From Charina bottae (lineage: Eukaryota; Chordata; Lepidosauria; Squamata; Charinaidae), in assembly GCA_023362775.1 (NCBI GenBank), contig JALMGJ010000002.1, positions 34,191,414 to 34,255,413 of the forward strand: a DNA stretch of 64,000 bases. Reading direction: 5' to 3'. The notes under the pieces were generated by a model. The model made no database searches. It was not told the DNA's origin and saw nothing but the letters and a program-made list of their open reading frames with translations. Below are positions 33,701 to 48,700 of the stretch, one piece after another (positions within the stretch are counted from its first letter, which is position 1; each line of letters opens with the position of its first letter). The position numbers were made by a program, and so were the translations under genes.

Positions 33701-36700
33701 GTCGGCCATATGATGGCACTCTGATCGATGGAGAGCTTGACTTCTGAAGAGGCTTCCCTTTCTATCTTTCCAATTTTCACCCCAGCAGAAGACTTGTTGG
33801 GAAATAGTGCCCAGTCCATGATAATAAAGTCAGCAGCAGGATCTCCATTCTCATCCAAATAAACCTCATCCACTGAAAGATTGTAAAGCTGGAAGTTTCT
33901 TAGAAAAGGATGAAGCTAGGAAGACATGGAGAATCACCCCTGTACCTTATGCGTTCTTATTTGATCGCTAAGTCCAAATGGGGCTTCCTCTTTCTCCAAT
34001 GTTTGGGAGAAACCTAGTTAAGGATTTACTCATAATGTCCTTTCTGTCTATCAAAAGATCTCTGGCCTTTTATCTCCTTTGGTGAATCTCTGAATGCAAT
34101 ATTCTTGCCTCCCCTCCACTGTGTCGTTATTGCCCCTCTCCTCCTGCTTTTGGCCATGTCATTTTCTAGAAGGAAACATCCAACCATCTGGATGCTGTAA
34201 AAAAGACAAATTTGGCTTCAGCATCTATCTTGGTGACATTTATGAATTGTACCATTTCACCTTTCAGTGCTTCACCTTTGCATAAATGTCCTTCTTCTGT
34301 GTTTTAAGATTTTGATCTCATGGTACTGTATATCGGGGACAAACCTGGTACATTGGTAGGTAGGTGAAGTTGACTAGTGTTACAGAAAGCCCCTGAAAAG
34401 GACAAGAAATCTTGGGATTTGGAAATGTGTGTGAAAGTGCTTTTCTGGGCTTTTCCTTCCTTGCCTTCATCTCATCTGCAGCTCTTGAATGAGAAAGCCT
34501 CCAGTCAACCTCAGCTGCACCCCTAAAAGTTGAGTATCTGGTGAGTGAGAGCTGCAGAATGTGGAGGGTAATTGATGTGGCCAGCAGGGGTGGGATATTG
34601 ACCATTTCAGGCTGAAGGGGATATGCTCCCTCTGCCTTGGTCGCTGGTCAGCAGTTGCCATTTTGCAGTTGTCTGTCTAAAGATTGGGGCCCAGCAGCTG
34701 TGAGGCATGGTCCAACAAAGCTGCACAACAGTGGTGGCCACATCTACATGTCCCTCTAATGTTGAAGGACTATGCCATTCCAACAGGGTCAACTAAATTC
34801 GAAGGTTGATGATACATAAAAGGGAGGAATGATGGGGAGGTAGAGACACATGCAAAATGGGCAGGGCTTCAATCCTCCAGTTTGGAAGAGGAGACACATC
34901 CTAAGGAACTCTTCTATTCTGATCTTGGTGTTTGTTTGGATACAGCTAAGAGCTCGGTATAGAAGAAGGGCCACACAAGGAGTCTAGAGATGACAGAGAG
35001 TCCTGCAGCTAGACCTGCCCCATTCCTGCTGCTGTGCTGTGCATCTAAAAGAAAAAGGACACTCATTTGAGGACATTAATGTTCACATTTTGGACAGGGA
35101 AGACAGGTGCTTTTAGAGAGGGGTTAAGGAATCCATTCATTCCAAAGTGGAAAATCCTTCCCTCAATAGAGGCAGAGGCCTCAGGCACAACTTGTCCCCC
35201 ATTTATCATGCTGCTCTTTCATTAGTCCCCAGGAAGATTAAGACCAATTCACAAGTTCACCAGCAAGGCCACATTTAAGGATCCACTTGGGGATGAATTA
35301 ATGTTTTAGGGGTAAGACATCCCAAAGACTATCTACCCCTCAATTGCCCAATTAACAAGCCAATCAGGTGTAAGGTAATACAGCCACCCTGGAAGACATA
35401 TATGGGGTCCCCTCACTAACGTTTGCCCAGACTGAAGAAGCTACTTGGACAAGCAGCAAAACCTTTCAACCAAAAAGAAAGAAATCCAGTTGCCATGACT
35501 CAACCTACAGACAACTGGCCTGGGTGTTCCCTGAAGACACTGGAAAGGGCAGAGACTTCACATCACGTTAAGACACTGGAAAGGGCAGAGACTTCACATC
35601 ACGTTAAGACGGCAGGACAGGAAGCGAGAAAAAATTCCCTGGTCTAGAAGCTAAATTAGGCCAATGTGGGATGGTCAAGAAAGTTGATGGTTTCTTTAGC
35701 ATCCTGGTGCTGATTTATTCTGCCAATAGGGAAAGAACCCTTCCTCTTCATTCCTTGTTCTCCCAGCTTCCCAAACCAGCACAACTGTTCAGTTTGAAAG
35801 ATGTAGCAACAGAATCTCTCTCTCTTTTCTCTCCAAGCCTCCACATTTGGTGAGAAGAAACACTCAAACATGGGCAATTGCTGTGGAGAATATCCCCTCC
35901 CATTTCCAACCCTGCCCATTTCTAACAAATACTAAGTTGTTTAAGGGGGATCATTAGCAGAAATTGAGAGAAAAGTCTTACATGCCATGGCTGTACCACC
36001 TGCGGTATGAGATGGTCTCCAACCCTGATTCTCCTCTGACTCAGGTGGGAGGAATAGACAGCATGGAGGACTCTGGCCACAGCCTGGATTGAAGTGGAAA
36101 TACTGGAGGCAACGTCAGACATAATTCTTGCAACCACATCATGGGGTGGGATTTCCCAGTTCTCTGTTTCTGTGCATCTTTTCCTAACTTTCTTAGATAA
36201 AATAGGGTGTGGAGTGGAACACTGAAATGCTGTCTCCCCAAACTTCTCACTGGTAGAGAAATAGGTATCAAAATCATAATTTTGTGTCCTTTTGTTTGTC
36301 ACAGTTAAGAAAGATAACAAAAGATCTTTATGCTGGAGATCAAGTATTCGATAAAATGATCTCACAGATAAGTCTGACAAAGTTGTTGCAATCCACACTT
36401 TCTCCCCAAACTCTTTTTTAGCTCTTTTAGTTTCTCGTATTATCAGTGCTAAAATTAATATGGCCTGAAAGTCCAACTGACAAACAATAATTTTTACTTC
36501 ACTGTTGCTAAAATATGAAAGGAAGTCCTTTCTTTTGTCTTTATCTAGCACTGGGAGGCTTTCTGAGAAGGCAACACAAACCCCGTTCTTGATGGCCACA
36601 AGCTCAAAGTTTCTTCTGAACTTTTCTCCACTTTCATTGTCCGGAGCAGCGAGGCCGATCCACGTCCATCGGAAATGCAGGAGCAGCTCGACAATTGCCA

Positions 36701-39700
36701 AGTGAGGAGGCTCTTGTTTTGAACTCACCCGGTAGAAAAAGGGAAAATGATGTTTATGCTCAGGAATGTGGCTGATGACCTCATAACTGATCTACAATGA
36801 AATAGAAAAGTTGGGGTATTGTCCAGCTTTTAGAGAGAAAAATCAGTGCTTAAACCTAAGGCCTTTTCCCCACTACAGAGAATTTCTTCACACCTAGCCT
36901 TGATCTATGCTGTGTCTCACTTGTCTTTCTTCCCAATCATTGATAGCTACCCACATTCCCTCCAAGGTCACAGGAGGAGAGGAATAGTAGATTTTACACA
37001 CCTTGGACAGTGTGAGAACAAAGTGCAAAATACTTCAAATATGCTCTTCTGCAAAATGTGTCTTGTCGATTGGGGATGTTGAATGGGAACTCTAGAAAAA
37101 AGATGTCAGTGGAATCTGCATTGTCTTTAGGTGTAAGTGGGGACAGACCCTCTTAAAGAAATCTTTCCCCTTTTACCTCCTTAGCAATCCTCGAGCTTCC
37201 TTGGATGTGGTTGGAATATGGGGGACCATAATTTTTTGTCTTCCACTCTCTTGGAGGGAAGTCAGGTGTGAGTGGAGTGGAGTGACTGGAAGAGAGAGAG
37301 AGAAAAGAGGCAGGGGAGGGATTGCCAGGGGAACGCAAATATCATGTCGAGGGTAGGATGGGAGCACTTCAGCTCAGATGTGGAAACGGACCTTTAGTCT
37401 GAATCCAGTTCAGCAGTTCAGGAGCAAAATAGGGGAATTCCATGACTCCAGTGTAATTTTCAAAAATATTTTGGGCACTGATGCCAGAGACAGAAATAAT
37501 ATGTTCCTATATCATGGAAACAGTACTATTTATCAGGACCTTTAAGTTCAATTATGTGCTTCATTTTATTTGGTGAAATCTACGAGTTCCACTTCCTGGA
37601 CTATCTGGAGATTTTACAAAATGGAATTATCTTCAATGTCCATTCATACCTGTGGGATTTTGTAGATGCCCAACATGGTTGTAACATGATGAAAGAGCTC
37701 AGAATCAGTTCCTTCAAGCACGGCCAAGAGATGTTTTGGTGTTCCACAATTGTAGTTTGGGACTTTCTCCTGCCCCGTAGACACCAAGTCCATCATGGCC
37801 TCATATGTCATTCTGGCATTGAAAAAGTTCTCATAGATGTTGTAGCCCAGGGAGATGTTGGGTAAGAGCCTTGGATTCTGGTTGATCTCATGAATGGCAA
37901 AGAGGAAGGGCAGGACATAGCAGAAACGCATACCTTCCTTACTGCAAGGTAAGAGATATTAAAAGGCCTTCATCTTCAGTTTGGATTTTCATCTTCATTT
38001 TATAAAATCAAGTGGATTCTTATATTATGGCTGTACTCTAGATAGTAGAAATCCACACTTTCAATTCTGTGGAATGTTGATGTAATGGATCACCTTAAAA
38101 AGATACAAACTAATCTGATTGATCTCATGAAAGGCCAAGAAGAGGAGGACTTTACCTGAAGCCCAATCTCACTAAAGTGGAATGCAGGAAATATTATCAG
38201 ATTCATTGCTCAATGAAACAATACCAAATCCCTGACCATTTATTTCCAGGACCTTTCTAGGTCATAAAATTTTCTGGATGTTCTCCTTAGATCACAGTTT
38301 CATTGACACCAGTGGGAGCTTCTTCCCAAAACAGATAGCAGGAAGAAATGGTTTTATATCTGGCTCAAAGTGATCCTCAGTAGAAGCCCTAGAGCTGATC
38401 CAAGCCACTATTTTCTCTAAATGATGACTTCGAGGAATACACTTCCAGCAAAATTAATACAATTACATTAAGGATCCAAATGGATCCTCTTGGTTGTGTG
38501 AGATTTTCTTGCATGTGCAGAGTATCAGAAGCATGCAGCATTAGAAATCAGACAGCAGGCATTGTAGTAAATCAGTTGCAATTGTATTAAATATTCAAAC
38601 AAACATAACATTTTACAGTTCTTTTCCAGATCTCTGGAAGTGTTTACAAATCAGAGAAGAAGAAAGCAGACAGGCAGAGGCAGGTAGAGGACAGGATAGA
38701 GAGCACACAATAGCTTCTTATATATTTTATCTATTAACCAGTATCACAAGATGCTTGACCTGTTAATATTTAACCGTTTAATTATACAGTACCTGATACC
38801 TCGTGACTCTTTCCTTTAATCTCTTACCCTGAGAACCCTTGTGACTTCAACTTCCCATGGCTCAATATTTGAGACCTTACTCCTGTTAGAATAATACACC
38901 AACAGATAGAACTGCACCAGGTATCTTAGCAACCAGATGCATTTGTGTAAGATTAACTTTCAAAAACCATTTGTACTTTGAGACTTGTGAGCGGAGACTT
39001 CCGGTGGGGATTATGGCAGAAAAGCACTTCTTGTTGTATATATTTTTTATGTCTGTAGAATATGTGGCTGAGTTTTTTAAAAAGCCAGGCCTCAAAAACT
39101 TTTTTCCTGTTTGGGCTCAGCACATGTTCACCCCCACTCAGGATTGTTAATTTGCCCAGGTGCCGGCCAGTCTGAGAGTTCTAACCAATCAGAATTAGCT
39201 GTTTGAGCTTTGCCCATATTGGGAATCTGTTGCCTAGGTGTTTTGGTCACATGCTGGATCCTGTCAACTCAGATGCTGATCAAGTTAAGGTTTAAAAATG
39301 TAAATGCCTTTTGTCCTCTGCTAACTACTCTGCATTCTGCTCTCTGCTCTCTAAATGTAAATGGATATGCTAATCAACCATGCCATGCTTTGGCTAAAGA
39401 AGAAGATTCAAGGTTTGTTCCTATGTTTTTGTTTTTAAATAAAACAATGTTTTGCTACAAACTTATCTCTTGGTTTTTCCATAACTCTGATCACAAATTT
39501 TATAAAATACAAAAGGTTCTGTGCCCAGCAATTGCTTCTGCGATCAGAGACAAAACTTATGGAAATAAAAAGAGAAGAGCTGAACTGTTTTAGTCTGCAT
39601 TTGGAGAGGCTTCTTTGTTTTTTTGAAACTTGCCGGCAGTTACAGGAAGTTTCCATCGGAGGCGGAGTTTTGCCTCGTGTTTGCAAGCCTCGTGGTGTTT

Positions 39701-42700
39701 TTTGGATTACTACAACAGGGGAGAGAAGGAGCCATGGCTGCTGCTACAGCTTCTAATTTTCAAGGTATGCTCCTGGAAAGGCTTTCTAATTCTAATTATT
39801 TGAACTGGTCTTTGAAAATGGAAAGTTTCTTGAGGAGAGAAAATTTATGGTCTGCAATTTCTGAACAAATTCCTCAGAATCCAGATCAAGCCTGGTTGAG
39901 GAAAGATGAGAAATGCAAAGCCTCCATTATTTTGGCTGTTCAGGATGATCAGCTTATTCATGTGAGAGGCAAAGAAACTTCGAAAGACTTATGGGACTAT
40001 TTGTGTGATTTATATGTGAAAACTAGTCCAGGCAGCAAGGTTATTTTAACAAAAAAACTGTACAAGGCTCACTTGCCTGAGAATGGAAATTTGCCTGATC
40101 ATCTCCACAAGCTTCAGAATTATTTTGTGGAACTTCAGGAACGTGGGATGGAATTTACCCCCCTGATGAAAGCCTACATTATGCTTTTTTCGTTGAATGA
40201 GTCCTGGGACACTTTAATTTGCTCCATGGAGGGAATCCCAGAAGCTGATCTATCTCCATCGGTCGTGTCTACCCGGCTGCTTGCTGAGTGGGAGAAAAGA
40301 CAAGATAAAGCTGCCTCCATTTCTATAATAAAGTCTTCTCGTGGCCAGCAGAGGGAGCGGAAGAGCTCTGAATTCCAAGCTTCTGCATTATCCACCAGGC
40401 GATGCTTTACCTGTGGATCCCCTGCTCATCTGCAAAAAGACTGTGTTCAAAAGAAGAAGACTTCTCGCAAGAAAGAAGAGACTTCTAGAAAGAAGATTCT
40501 TCATGCAACAGTTGTTGAGAACTCTGATAATAAAGATTTGTGGGTTCTTGACAGTGGGGCCAATTCTCACATTTGTCACAATAAAGATTCCTTTCTGTCT
40601 TTGTCTAAAACTAACAAACAAAAAGTTTCCTTAGCAGATGGATCTGTATCCAAGATCGTGGGTGAAGGTGAGATCAATCTTCCATGTTTGGGGGAAACTG
40701 TTCAAAATGTTTTGTTTGTGCCTAATTTTCAAAGCAATCTCTTGTCTGTGGGGCAGCTAGTAGCCTCAGGTTATGTTATAACTTTTAAGAAAGAGGGTTG
40801 TGAAATTAGAAAGGCTGGCAAAATAGTTGCAAAGTGTTTGCAGAAAGATTCTCTGTACATTGTGCAGAAGGCTGAAAAGCAGCAAATTGCTAAAGCTAAG
40901 GCTGTTTTTGAAAATAAGCCCATACATGATCAGTGCATCCATTTATTACATAGGAGATTTGCTCATGCTAATTTTAAGTACGTTTCTCAAATGCCTAGTT
41001 ATTCTGCTGATTTAAAATTGAAACCTTGTGATAAGTATCTGGATTGTGCAGTTTGCAAGGAGAATAAAACCACAAGGGCTCCTGTGAAAAAGTTTTCTGA
41101 TAGGTCCACCTCTAGGCCTCTAGAGATCATTCATTCTGATGTTATAGGCCCCTTTTCTCCTAGTCTTGGGGGAGCAAGGTACATTTTGACCTTCATAGAT
41201 GATTTTTCCAGGTACACATTCATTTATTTGCTGAAACACAAAGATGATGTCTTTGGCAAATTTAAGGCTTTTGTGGCTTGGGCGAATGGAAAATTCCCAA
41301 GGCCAGTGTCTGCTTTGCAATCAGATCGAGGTGGAGAGTATCTATCCTCAAAGTTTAAAAGCTTTTTGTTAGAAAAAGGGATAGAACACATTTTGGCTAA
41401 CCCTTACACTCCAGAACAGAATTCTGTTGCAGAGAGAAAAGGCAGAACACTGCAGGAAACAATGATGTGTTTGCTGAAGGATGCTAGTTTGCCTTTTAGG
41501 TATTGGGGAGAAGCTGTTACTACAGCGTGTTATGTGCAGAACAGGCTGTTTAGCAGTGCAATTCAGGATGTCCCTTTTCGTTTGTTCTATGGTGTCAAGC
41601 CTAAAGTAAGCCACCTCAGAGTGTTTGGAAGCACAGCTTGGGTCCACATTCCCAAACAGCTGAGGCGCAAGGGGGCTTCCAGAACAAAGAAAGCAATCTT
41701 TGTAGGGTATGAACAAAGTCAGAGGAGCTACAGGTTCATACTAGATAATCAACTGATAATTAGTAAAAGTGCTTCTTTTGCTGAGCAGAATTGGGATAAA
41801 ATAAACTCTAGTTCTTCAGTTGATTTATCCATGGGGGAACAGCAAAGTCTTGCTGATGGTGATTTGCAGGAATCACCTAGTGAAGTCAATGATCAGGAAG
41901 CTGACTTGTCTGGAAAGTCAGAGGTTTCTGAGGACAATGGTGGGAAACAGAGTGTAAGTCCTGTCCTACCTCGCAGGTCTGAAAGGATTAATAAGGGAGT
42001 TCCTCCTGATCGTTATCAAGTAGATGTTGTGAAGGCTTTTCACATTCACTCAGAGCCTGAGTCTCTGGAAGAAATTAAAGAAATGCCAGCTGAAATAGCT
42101 AAGTGTTGGCATGAAGCCATGCAACAAGAGTTGGATTCCTTAAAGGAAAATAAAACGTGGAAACTAGTAAGTTTGCCCCCTAATCAGAAGGTTCTAGGTT
42201 GTAGATGGGTGTTCAAACTGAAAAAAGATTCTGATGGCAAAATTCAGAAGTACAAAGCTAGGTTGGTAGCAAAAGGTTTTGCTCAAAGAAAAAATGTGGA
42301 TTATGACAAAACTTTTGCTCCAGTGACAAAAGCTGAATCTATCAGGTTGCTTTTAAAGTTTGCTGCCATGAAGAAACTGTCTGTTTATCACTATGATATT
42401 CAAACTGCTTTTCTGTATGGTGACTTGGAGGAAAAATTGTTTATGCAACAACCTCCTGGTTATGAAAAAGAAAAACATCTTGTGTGTGAGTTGCAGAAAT
42501 CCATCTATGGATTGAAACAGGCCGCGCGTTGTTGGAATATTAAAATGGATAATATTTTGCAAAAATTTGGGTTTCAGAAGGGAATTGCTGATCCTTGTGT
42601 GTATGTAAAAAATGGTAAGCAAGGTGTAATGTACTTGTGCTTGTATGTGGATGATTTGTTGCTGCTCACTTCATCTGATGAACAGAAGCATGCTTTTGAG

Positions 42701-45700
42701 GTTTGTATGAAAAACAATTTCACATTGAAATGTCTTGGAGCAGTCAACAATTACTTAGGATTAGAAATTCAGAGGGAAAAAGATGGCAGTTTTCTCATAA
42801 GCCAGAGCAGTAAAATTAAGAAGCTGCTGGAGGATTTTAAAATGCAGGACTGCAAGTCTGTCTCCTCCCCCATGCTTCCTGAGTTTCTAAAAGAGGAGGG
42901 GGAGAAGGGGGATGGTGAGTCATCTGAAGGAGATAGTTTCAGATCAGCCATTGGCAGTCTTCTTTACATTGCAAACAATAGCCGTCCGGACATTTCTAAC
43001 AGTGTGTCCATTTTGAGCAGGTTTGTGGAAAATCCCACATCTGCTGCAAAGTCTGGGTTAAAAAGGCTGTTTCGTTATTTGCAAGGCACCAAAGATTTTT
43101 GCTTAAGGTTGTCTGCTACAGACACAGAAGAAAAGTTAAAATGCTGGTGTGATTCAGATTGGGCTGGAGATCTCAGTGATAGGAAGTCTACTTCTGGAAG
43201 TGTAATTCAATTTGCAAATTCCACTATTGCATGGTTTTCCAGAAAGCAGACTGTAGTAGCCATTAGCACAGCTGAAGCCGAATTTTATGCTTTAGCACAA
43301 CTGTGCAATGAAGTAATTTGGTTTACTCAATTGTTGCAAGACATTGGAGTCATTTTAAGCCAGCCTGTAACAATTCATGAAGACAACCAAGCCTGTATCC
43401 ATTTGGCTTTATCTGAAAGTTCCAGAAATCGCACAAAGCACATTGATGTGCGTTTTCATCTTGTTAAAGATTTTCTAGCCAAGAAAAAGGTTGTTTTGAA
43501 ATACTGTGATACTAAATTAATGTTGGCTGATATCTTAACAAAGCCTCTAGTTGCCAGTAGGCACTGTGAGTTAATTACCAAGCTGGGTTTGTTTCCATAT
43601 TCTTTCTAGTCATAAAAAAGGGGAGTGTTGTATATATTTTTTATGTCTGTAGAATATGTGGCTGAGTTTTTTAAAAAGCCAGGCCTCAAAAACTTTTTTC
43701 CTGTTTGGGCTCAGCACATGTTCACCCCCACTCAGGATTGTTAATTTGCCCAGGTGCCGGCCAGTCTGAGAGTTCTAACCAATCAGAATTAGCTGTTTGA
43801 GCTTTGCCCATATTGGGAATCTGTTGCCTAGGTGTTTTGGTCACATGCTGGATCCTGTCAACTCAGATGCTGATCAAGTTAAGGTTTAAAAATGTAAATG
43901 CCTTTTGTCCTCTGCTAACTACTCTGCATTCTGCTCTCTGCTATCTAAATGTAAATGGATATGCTAATCAACCATGCCATGCTTTGGCTAAAGAAGAAGA
44001 TTCAAGGTTTGTTCCTATGTTTTTGTTTTTAAATAAAACAATGTTTTGCTACAAACTTATCTCTTGGTTTTTCCATAACTCTGATCACAAATTTTATAAA
44101 ATACAAAACTTCTAGCCAGCTCTGAGGCAAGATTCTGAGCCCAGAAGCTTTCTCCGGGAAGGAGGAAAGCCAGGAATTGCTCCCCAGGTCTTCTGGACAG
44201 CTGCAGGTTGCCGGAGGGTCATGGATTCGACGATCAACGATCGAACGGTGAGTGGAACAGCTAAGAAGTGGGAGAATCATCCTGTCCAAACCGCATATGA
44301 AGCCCTTAAAGGGACACCATTCCGACCACCCCACTTCTTAATTCACTTTTGTATTTTTCTATTGGATCTTATGAGGCTATTTCCAATACAGAAATACGAT
44401 CTTCTCTTGGTGGATTTTTTATTATTTTTTGGAATTTATTTTTAATTGTGATTTACCTATTTTTAAGGATTATAAGTCAAGCAAAGAATCTAAAAGGTGT
44501 ATTGAGAATTTTTTTCTCTTTTTTTAAGGGGATAAAATTGCTCTCTGATTTTTATTATTTTTATTGTTATGGAAAAGATTTTACTTAATTAAGAGACTTG
44601 GTTGGATTTGAGACTGAACCTATTTTTAAACTGTATGAGAAAGTTTTGTTGTGGCTAGCTCTTTAAGCTGTGATTGGATACTGTTCCAAATTATTGCCCT
44701 TGGAAACCCTGTGTTTTAAATATTGACACTAAGAAGCTCAAGTTTCAACTCAAGGCTTGTGATTGGATAATTTTTACTATTTATTAAGTATAGATTTCCC
44801 CTCCCTATAATTACAATATTTGGACATTAGATGGGACTGTAATACCAAAGTTTATACTATTGGGACATTTAAATATTGAAAGATTGAAACCGTATAATTT
44901 TTATATAAATTTTTTTGTTCTATATAAAAAAGGAGGAATTATGACTACCAGAAAGCAAACCAGACGTGGGTCTGGGGGACCTGCTGATTTGGACTGTATG
45001 AAAGTGTTATTTGAGGAGTTCACATAAAAACCACCCAATCTATTGCTCAGTCTTTCCAAGATATGAAAGAACAAGTGGATAAAAGATTTGCTGAATTTGA
45101 GAAAAGATTTGATCAGAAACTGGAAAAAATGGAAACTAAATTTGAGGGAGAAATTAAAAAGGTTGACAATAGAGTTGATGCATTAGAGAGAGGAAGAGAA
45201 AATGGACAGAATGGCATTATTGGAATTGAGAGATAAGGAATTTTGTTTAAGGCTTAGGGGGATCCCTGAAGAAAGAGAGGAAAACCTTCAAGATAAAAGT
45301 ACACAGGCCTTGGCAGCTTTAATTGATTGGGAGGAAGTTAAAATGACGGAGGAGATGGAAAAAGTCTTTCGAATTAATTCAAGATATGCAGATATTAATA
45401 ATAAACCCAGAGACGTATTGGTTCAGTTTGGTAGGAGAAAAACAACGGATTTGATTCTCCAAGCTCATTTTGATACTAAACTTATATTGGAAATGTGGAT
45501 ATAACAGTGTTGAAAGAAATTCCTGTGAGAATACTGAGAAAGAGAAAAGAATATTTATTTATTTATTTATTAATCAAACTGCTATCACCGCCCATCTCCC
45601 TCCACCGGAGGGACTCTGGGCGGTTTACAACAAAATAATAGAAACAAAAAACATAAAATTTACATATAATATAAAAATACAAATTATAAAACAAGATTAA

Positions 45701-48700
45701 AATCCAAGAGGCAAGAGTGGTAAAACGATCTAACTTAATCCAATGAAGGAGAGGAGCTCTCTAAGGTATTAGCCATCCCCAAGAGTGACTATTCCTTCCT
45801 TGGTCCCAAGCAAGGTGGCAGAGCCAGGTTTTCAGGTTCTTCCGGAAGGTCACGAGCGAAGGGGCTAATCTCACCTCCAGGGGCAAGTTGTTCCACAGGG
45901 CGGGAGCTACTGCAGAGAATGCACGCCTCCTGGACCCCGCCAGATGGAACTGTCTTATAGATGGGGTCCATAGCATGCCCTCTCTGCATGATCGGGTGGG
46001 ACGGGTGGATATATTGGGGACAAGGCGGTCCCTCAGGTAACCTGGCCCCATGCCATGTAGGGCTTTAAAGGTGATAACCAACACCTTGAATTGGACCCAG
46101 AAGCAAACTGGTACCCAATGCAGCTCATGTAAGAATGGTGTTATATGTGCCGATCTAGGGGCACCAGCAATAGCCCGTGCAGCTGCATTCTGGACCAGCT
46201 GAAGCTTCTGGATACTCTTCAAGGGTAGCTCCATGTAGAGCTCATTACAGTAGTCTATATATTTTCTTGACAGATGTACTGAAAAAAATAAGATTCCGTT
46301 TTGTTGTGAGAAATTGGAAGGGGTGAGTTTTACCTTTCAACAACAAAGGTTTAGATTAACTTCAACCCTCAAAGCTTAGGAATTTTTGACAAAATACAGA
46401 GCTAAGTTGGATCAGCAAATGCCTGAATTACAACATAGAGGACATAGACTTCAAGAAGAAGAGACTGCTGCTACATCAAAAGACTGTGGTGAGTTGGAAT
46501 TATAAAGATGGCTTTAAACTGTCTTACATGGAATATAAATGGGGCAAATGCTCCTCAAAAAAGAAAAAAAGTTTTTCATTATTTGAACAAATTGAAATGT
46601 GATGTGATATGCTTACAAGAAACACATGTAAAGAAAAAAGACATAAAATATTTAATAAACAAGAATCTAGGTCAAGACTTTATTTCAGCAAATACAAAGA
46701 AGATTAATGGACCTGTATTATATATTAAATCATATTTGAAACCACGTTTGTTACTAACTCCCGTTGGGGGAGATGGGCGGTTATATAATTTAAATAAATA
46801 AATAAATAATAAATAAATAACTGATGAGCATGGTAGATATGTAGCAGTTGAAATTTAACTGTATGGAATAAAAACAATTATTGTGGGATTTTATGCTGCA
46901 AATGAAGATAAGATTAAATTCTTTACACAACTTTTGAGTGATTTGTCAGCTTTTTCATATCAAAGTTGGTGTTTAATGGGAACTGGAATGGAGTTACTTC
47001 CCCATTAATTGACAGAACATCTGAGAAACAAATTAAAATAAAACAAGGTAGATTACCAAAACCTTTTTTGATTTGATCGATAATTTGTCTTTGGTGGATT
47101 CATGGAGATATAAAAATGGCTTGGCAAAAGAATATACATTTTACTCAGAGAGACATAAATCCTTTTCTAGAATTGACATGATATGGGTCTCGAAGGATTT
47201 GGTGAATAAAATTTCTAAGGTGGACATTTTACCAAGGACTTTTTCTGATCATAATCCTGTTAAGATGTCAATAAAATGAATTTGTAGAACATTTAGATGG
47301 AGACTGAATGAATCCATTTCGCAAAAAGATGAGGTTGTGAATGAGTGTAAGAAGAAACTAAAATACTTTTTTGAAATTAATTTAGACAAAGAAACAGACT
47401 TGAAAATTGTTTGGGACACCAGTAAAGCTATTATGAGGGGACATTTTATTTGTCATAACTCTATCCTTAAAAAAAAAAAACTCAACGAAAGTTACAGAAG
47501 ATCTTGGACCAGATAAAATTGAAAGAAATAGAGTTACAGAAAAAACCATCAGATAACAATATTCTATATCAACTTGGATTATTACATCAACAAGTGTCAA
47601 TGTTGACTGTGAAAGAAACTGAAACCAAGTTGAAATACTCTAAACAGAGACCTTTTGAACTTGTGAACAAACCAGGGAGATGGCTAGAATATAAATTAAG
47701 GAAAGAAAGAGAAAAGAAAACGATATTAAAGATCCAGGGTGGAGATGTGGAACTTTTGGACAACGTAAAGATTAAAAAAGTATTTCATAGTTTTTTCTCT
47801 AATTTATATAAAAAACAAGAAATTTCTCTGGAAAAGATAGATGAGTATTTGAATAGACAAAATTTACCAAAACTTACGCAGCCACAGAAATCAACATTGA
47901 ATGATCCTATAACCACTTTTGAAATTGTTGAAGTTATAAAGAAAACAAAGTTGGGAAAAGCACCAGGACTTGACGGTTTATTTGCACTATATTATAGATG
48001 TTTTGAAGATCAGATTCTGTTACCTTTTAAAGCATTGATGAACTCTATTTTGATAGGTTCTTCAATGCCGGACTCATGGAAAGAGGCTAATATTGCTTCA
48101 ATACCAAAGGAAGGAGAAGATCCTTGCTTGGTTAAAAATTATAGACCAATATCGTTGTGGAATAATGATTATAAAATATTTGCATCAGTGTTGGCAGAGA
48201 GAATGAAAAAAGTTTTACAAGAAATTATTCATCATGACCAATGCGGATTTTTACCAAAAAGTCAGTTAAAAGACAATATATGAGTGGTCTTGGATGTTAT
48301 AGAATATTTACAATATCACAATGAATGCCAAGCGGCTCTTATTTTTTTAGGTGCAGAAAAAGCCTTTGATAATCTCAACTGGAGTTTTCTGTTTAAGGTC
48401 TTGGAAATTATGGACTTTGGAGAACTTCTTATTCCAGGAATTAAAGCAATTTGTACACCACAAAAGGCAAACATCATTGTGATTGATTAATTAACTGAAC
48501 CATGTCAGATACAAAAAGGAACAAGACAAGGATGCCCCCTATCACCCTTGTTATTTATTTTAGTACTGGAAGTTTTGAATAGAGATATTAGAAGTGATGA
48601 ACAAATAAAGGGACTAAAAATTAAACAAGAGGAAATTAAATTAAGAGCTTTTGCTGATGACTTAGTCCTGATATTTAAAGCATTGATGAACTCTATTTTG

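Larger units (their letters stand above)
39027..44113 (+). mobile_element. Ty1/copia LTR retrotransposon, intact
   Basis: The complete element at 39032-44108 is flanked by the 5-bp duplication CTTCT (39027-39031 and 44109-44113). The two LTRs are 483 bp each. A purine-rich tract (aaaaaaggggag) lies directly before the 3' LTR. One frame of 1291 codons encodes Gag and Pol in the copia order (protease, integrase, RT, RNase H). I see no classic primer-binding site directly after the 5' LTR; the sequence there begins ggttctgtgccc. Copia elements are sparse in vertebrates. This copy looks capable of transposition. Confidence 0.93.
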
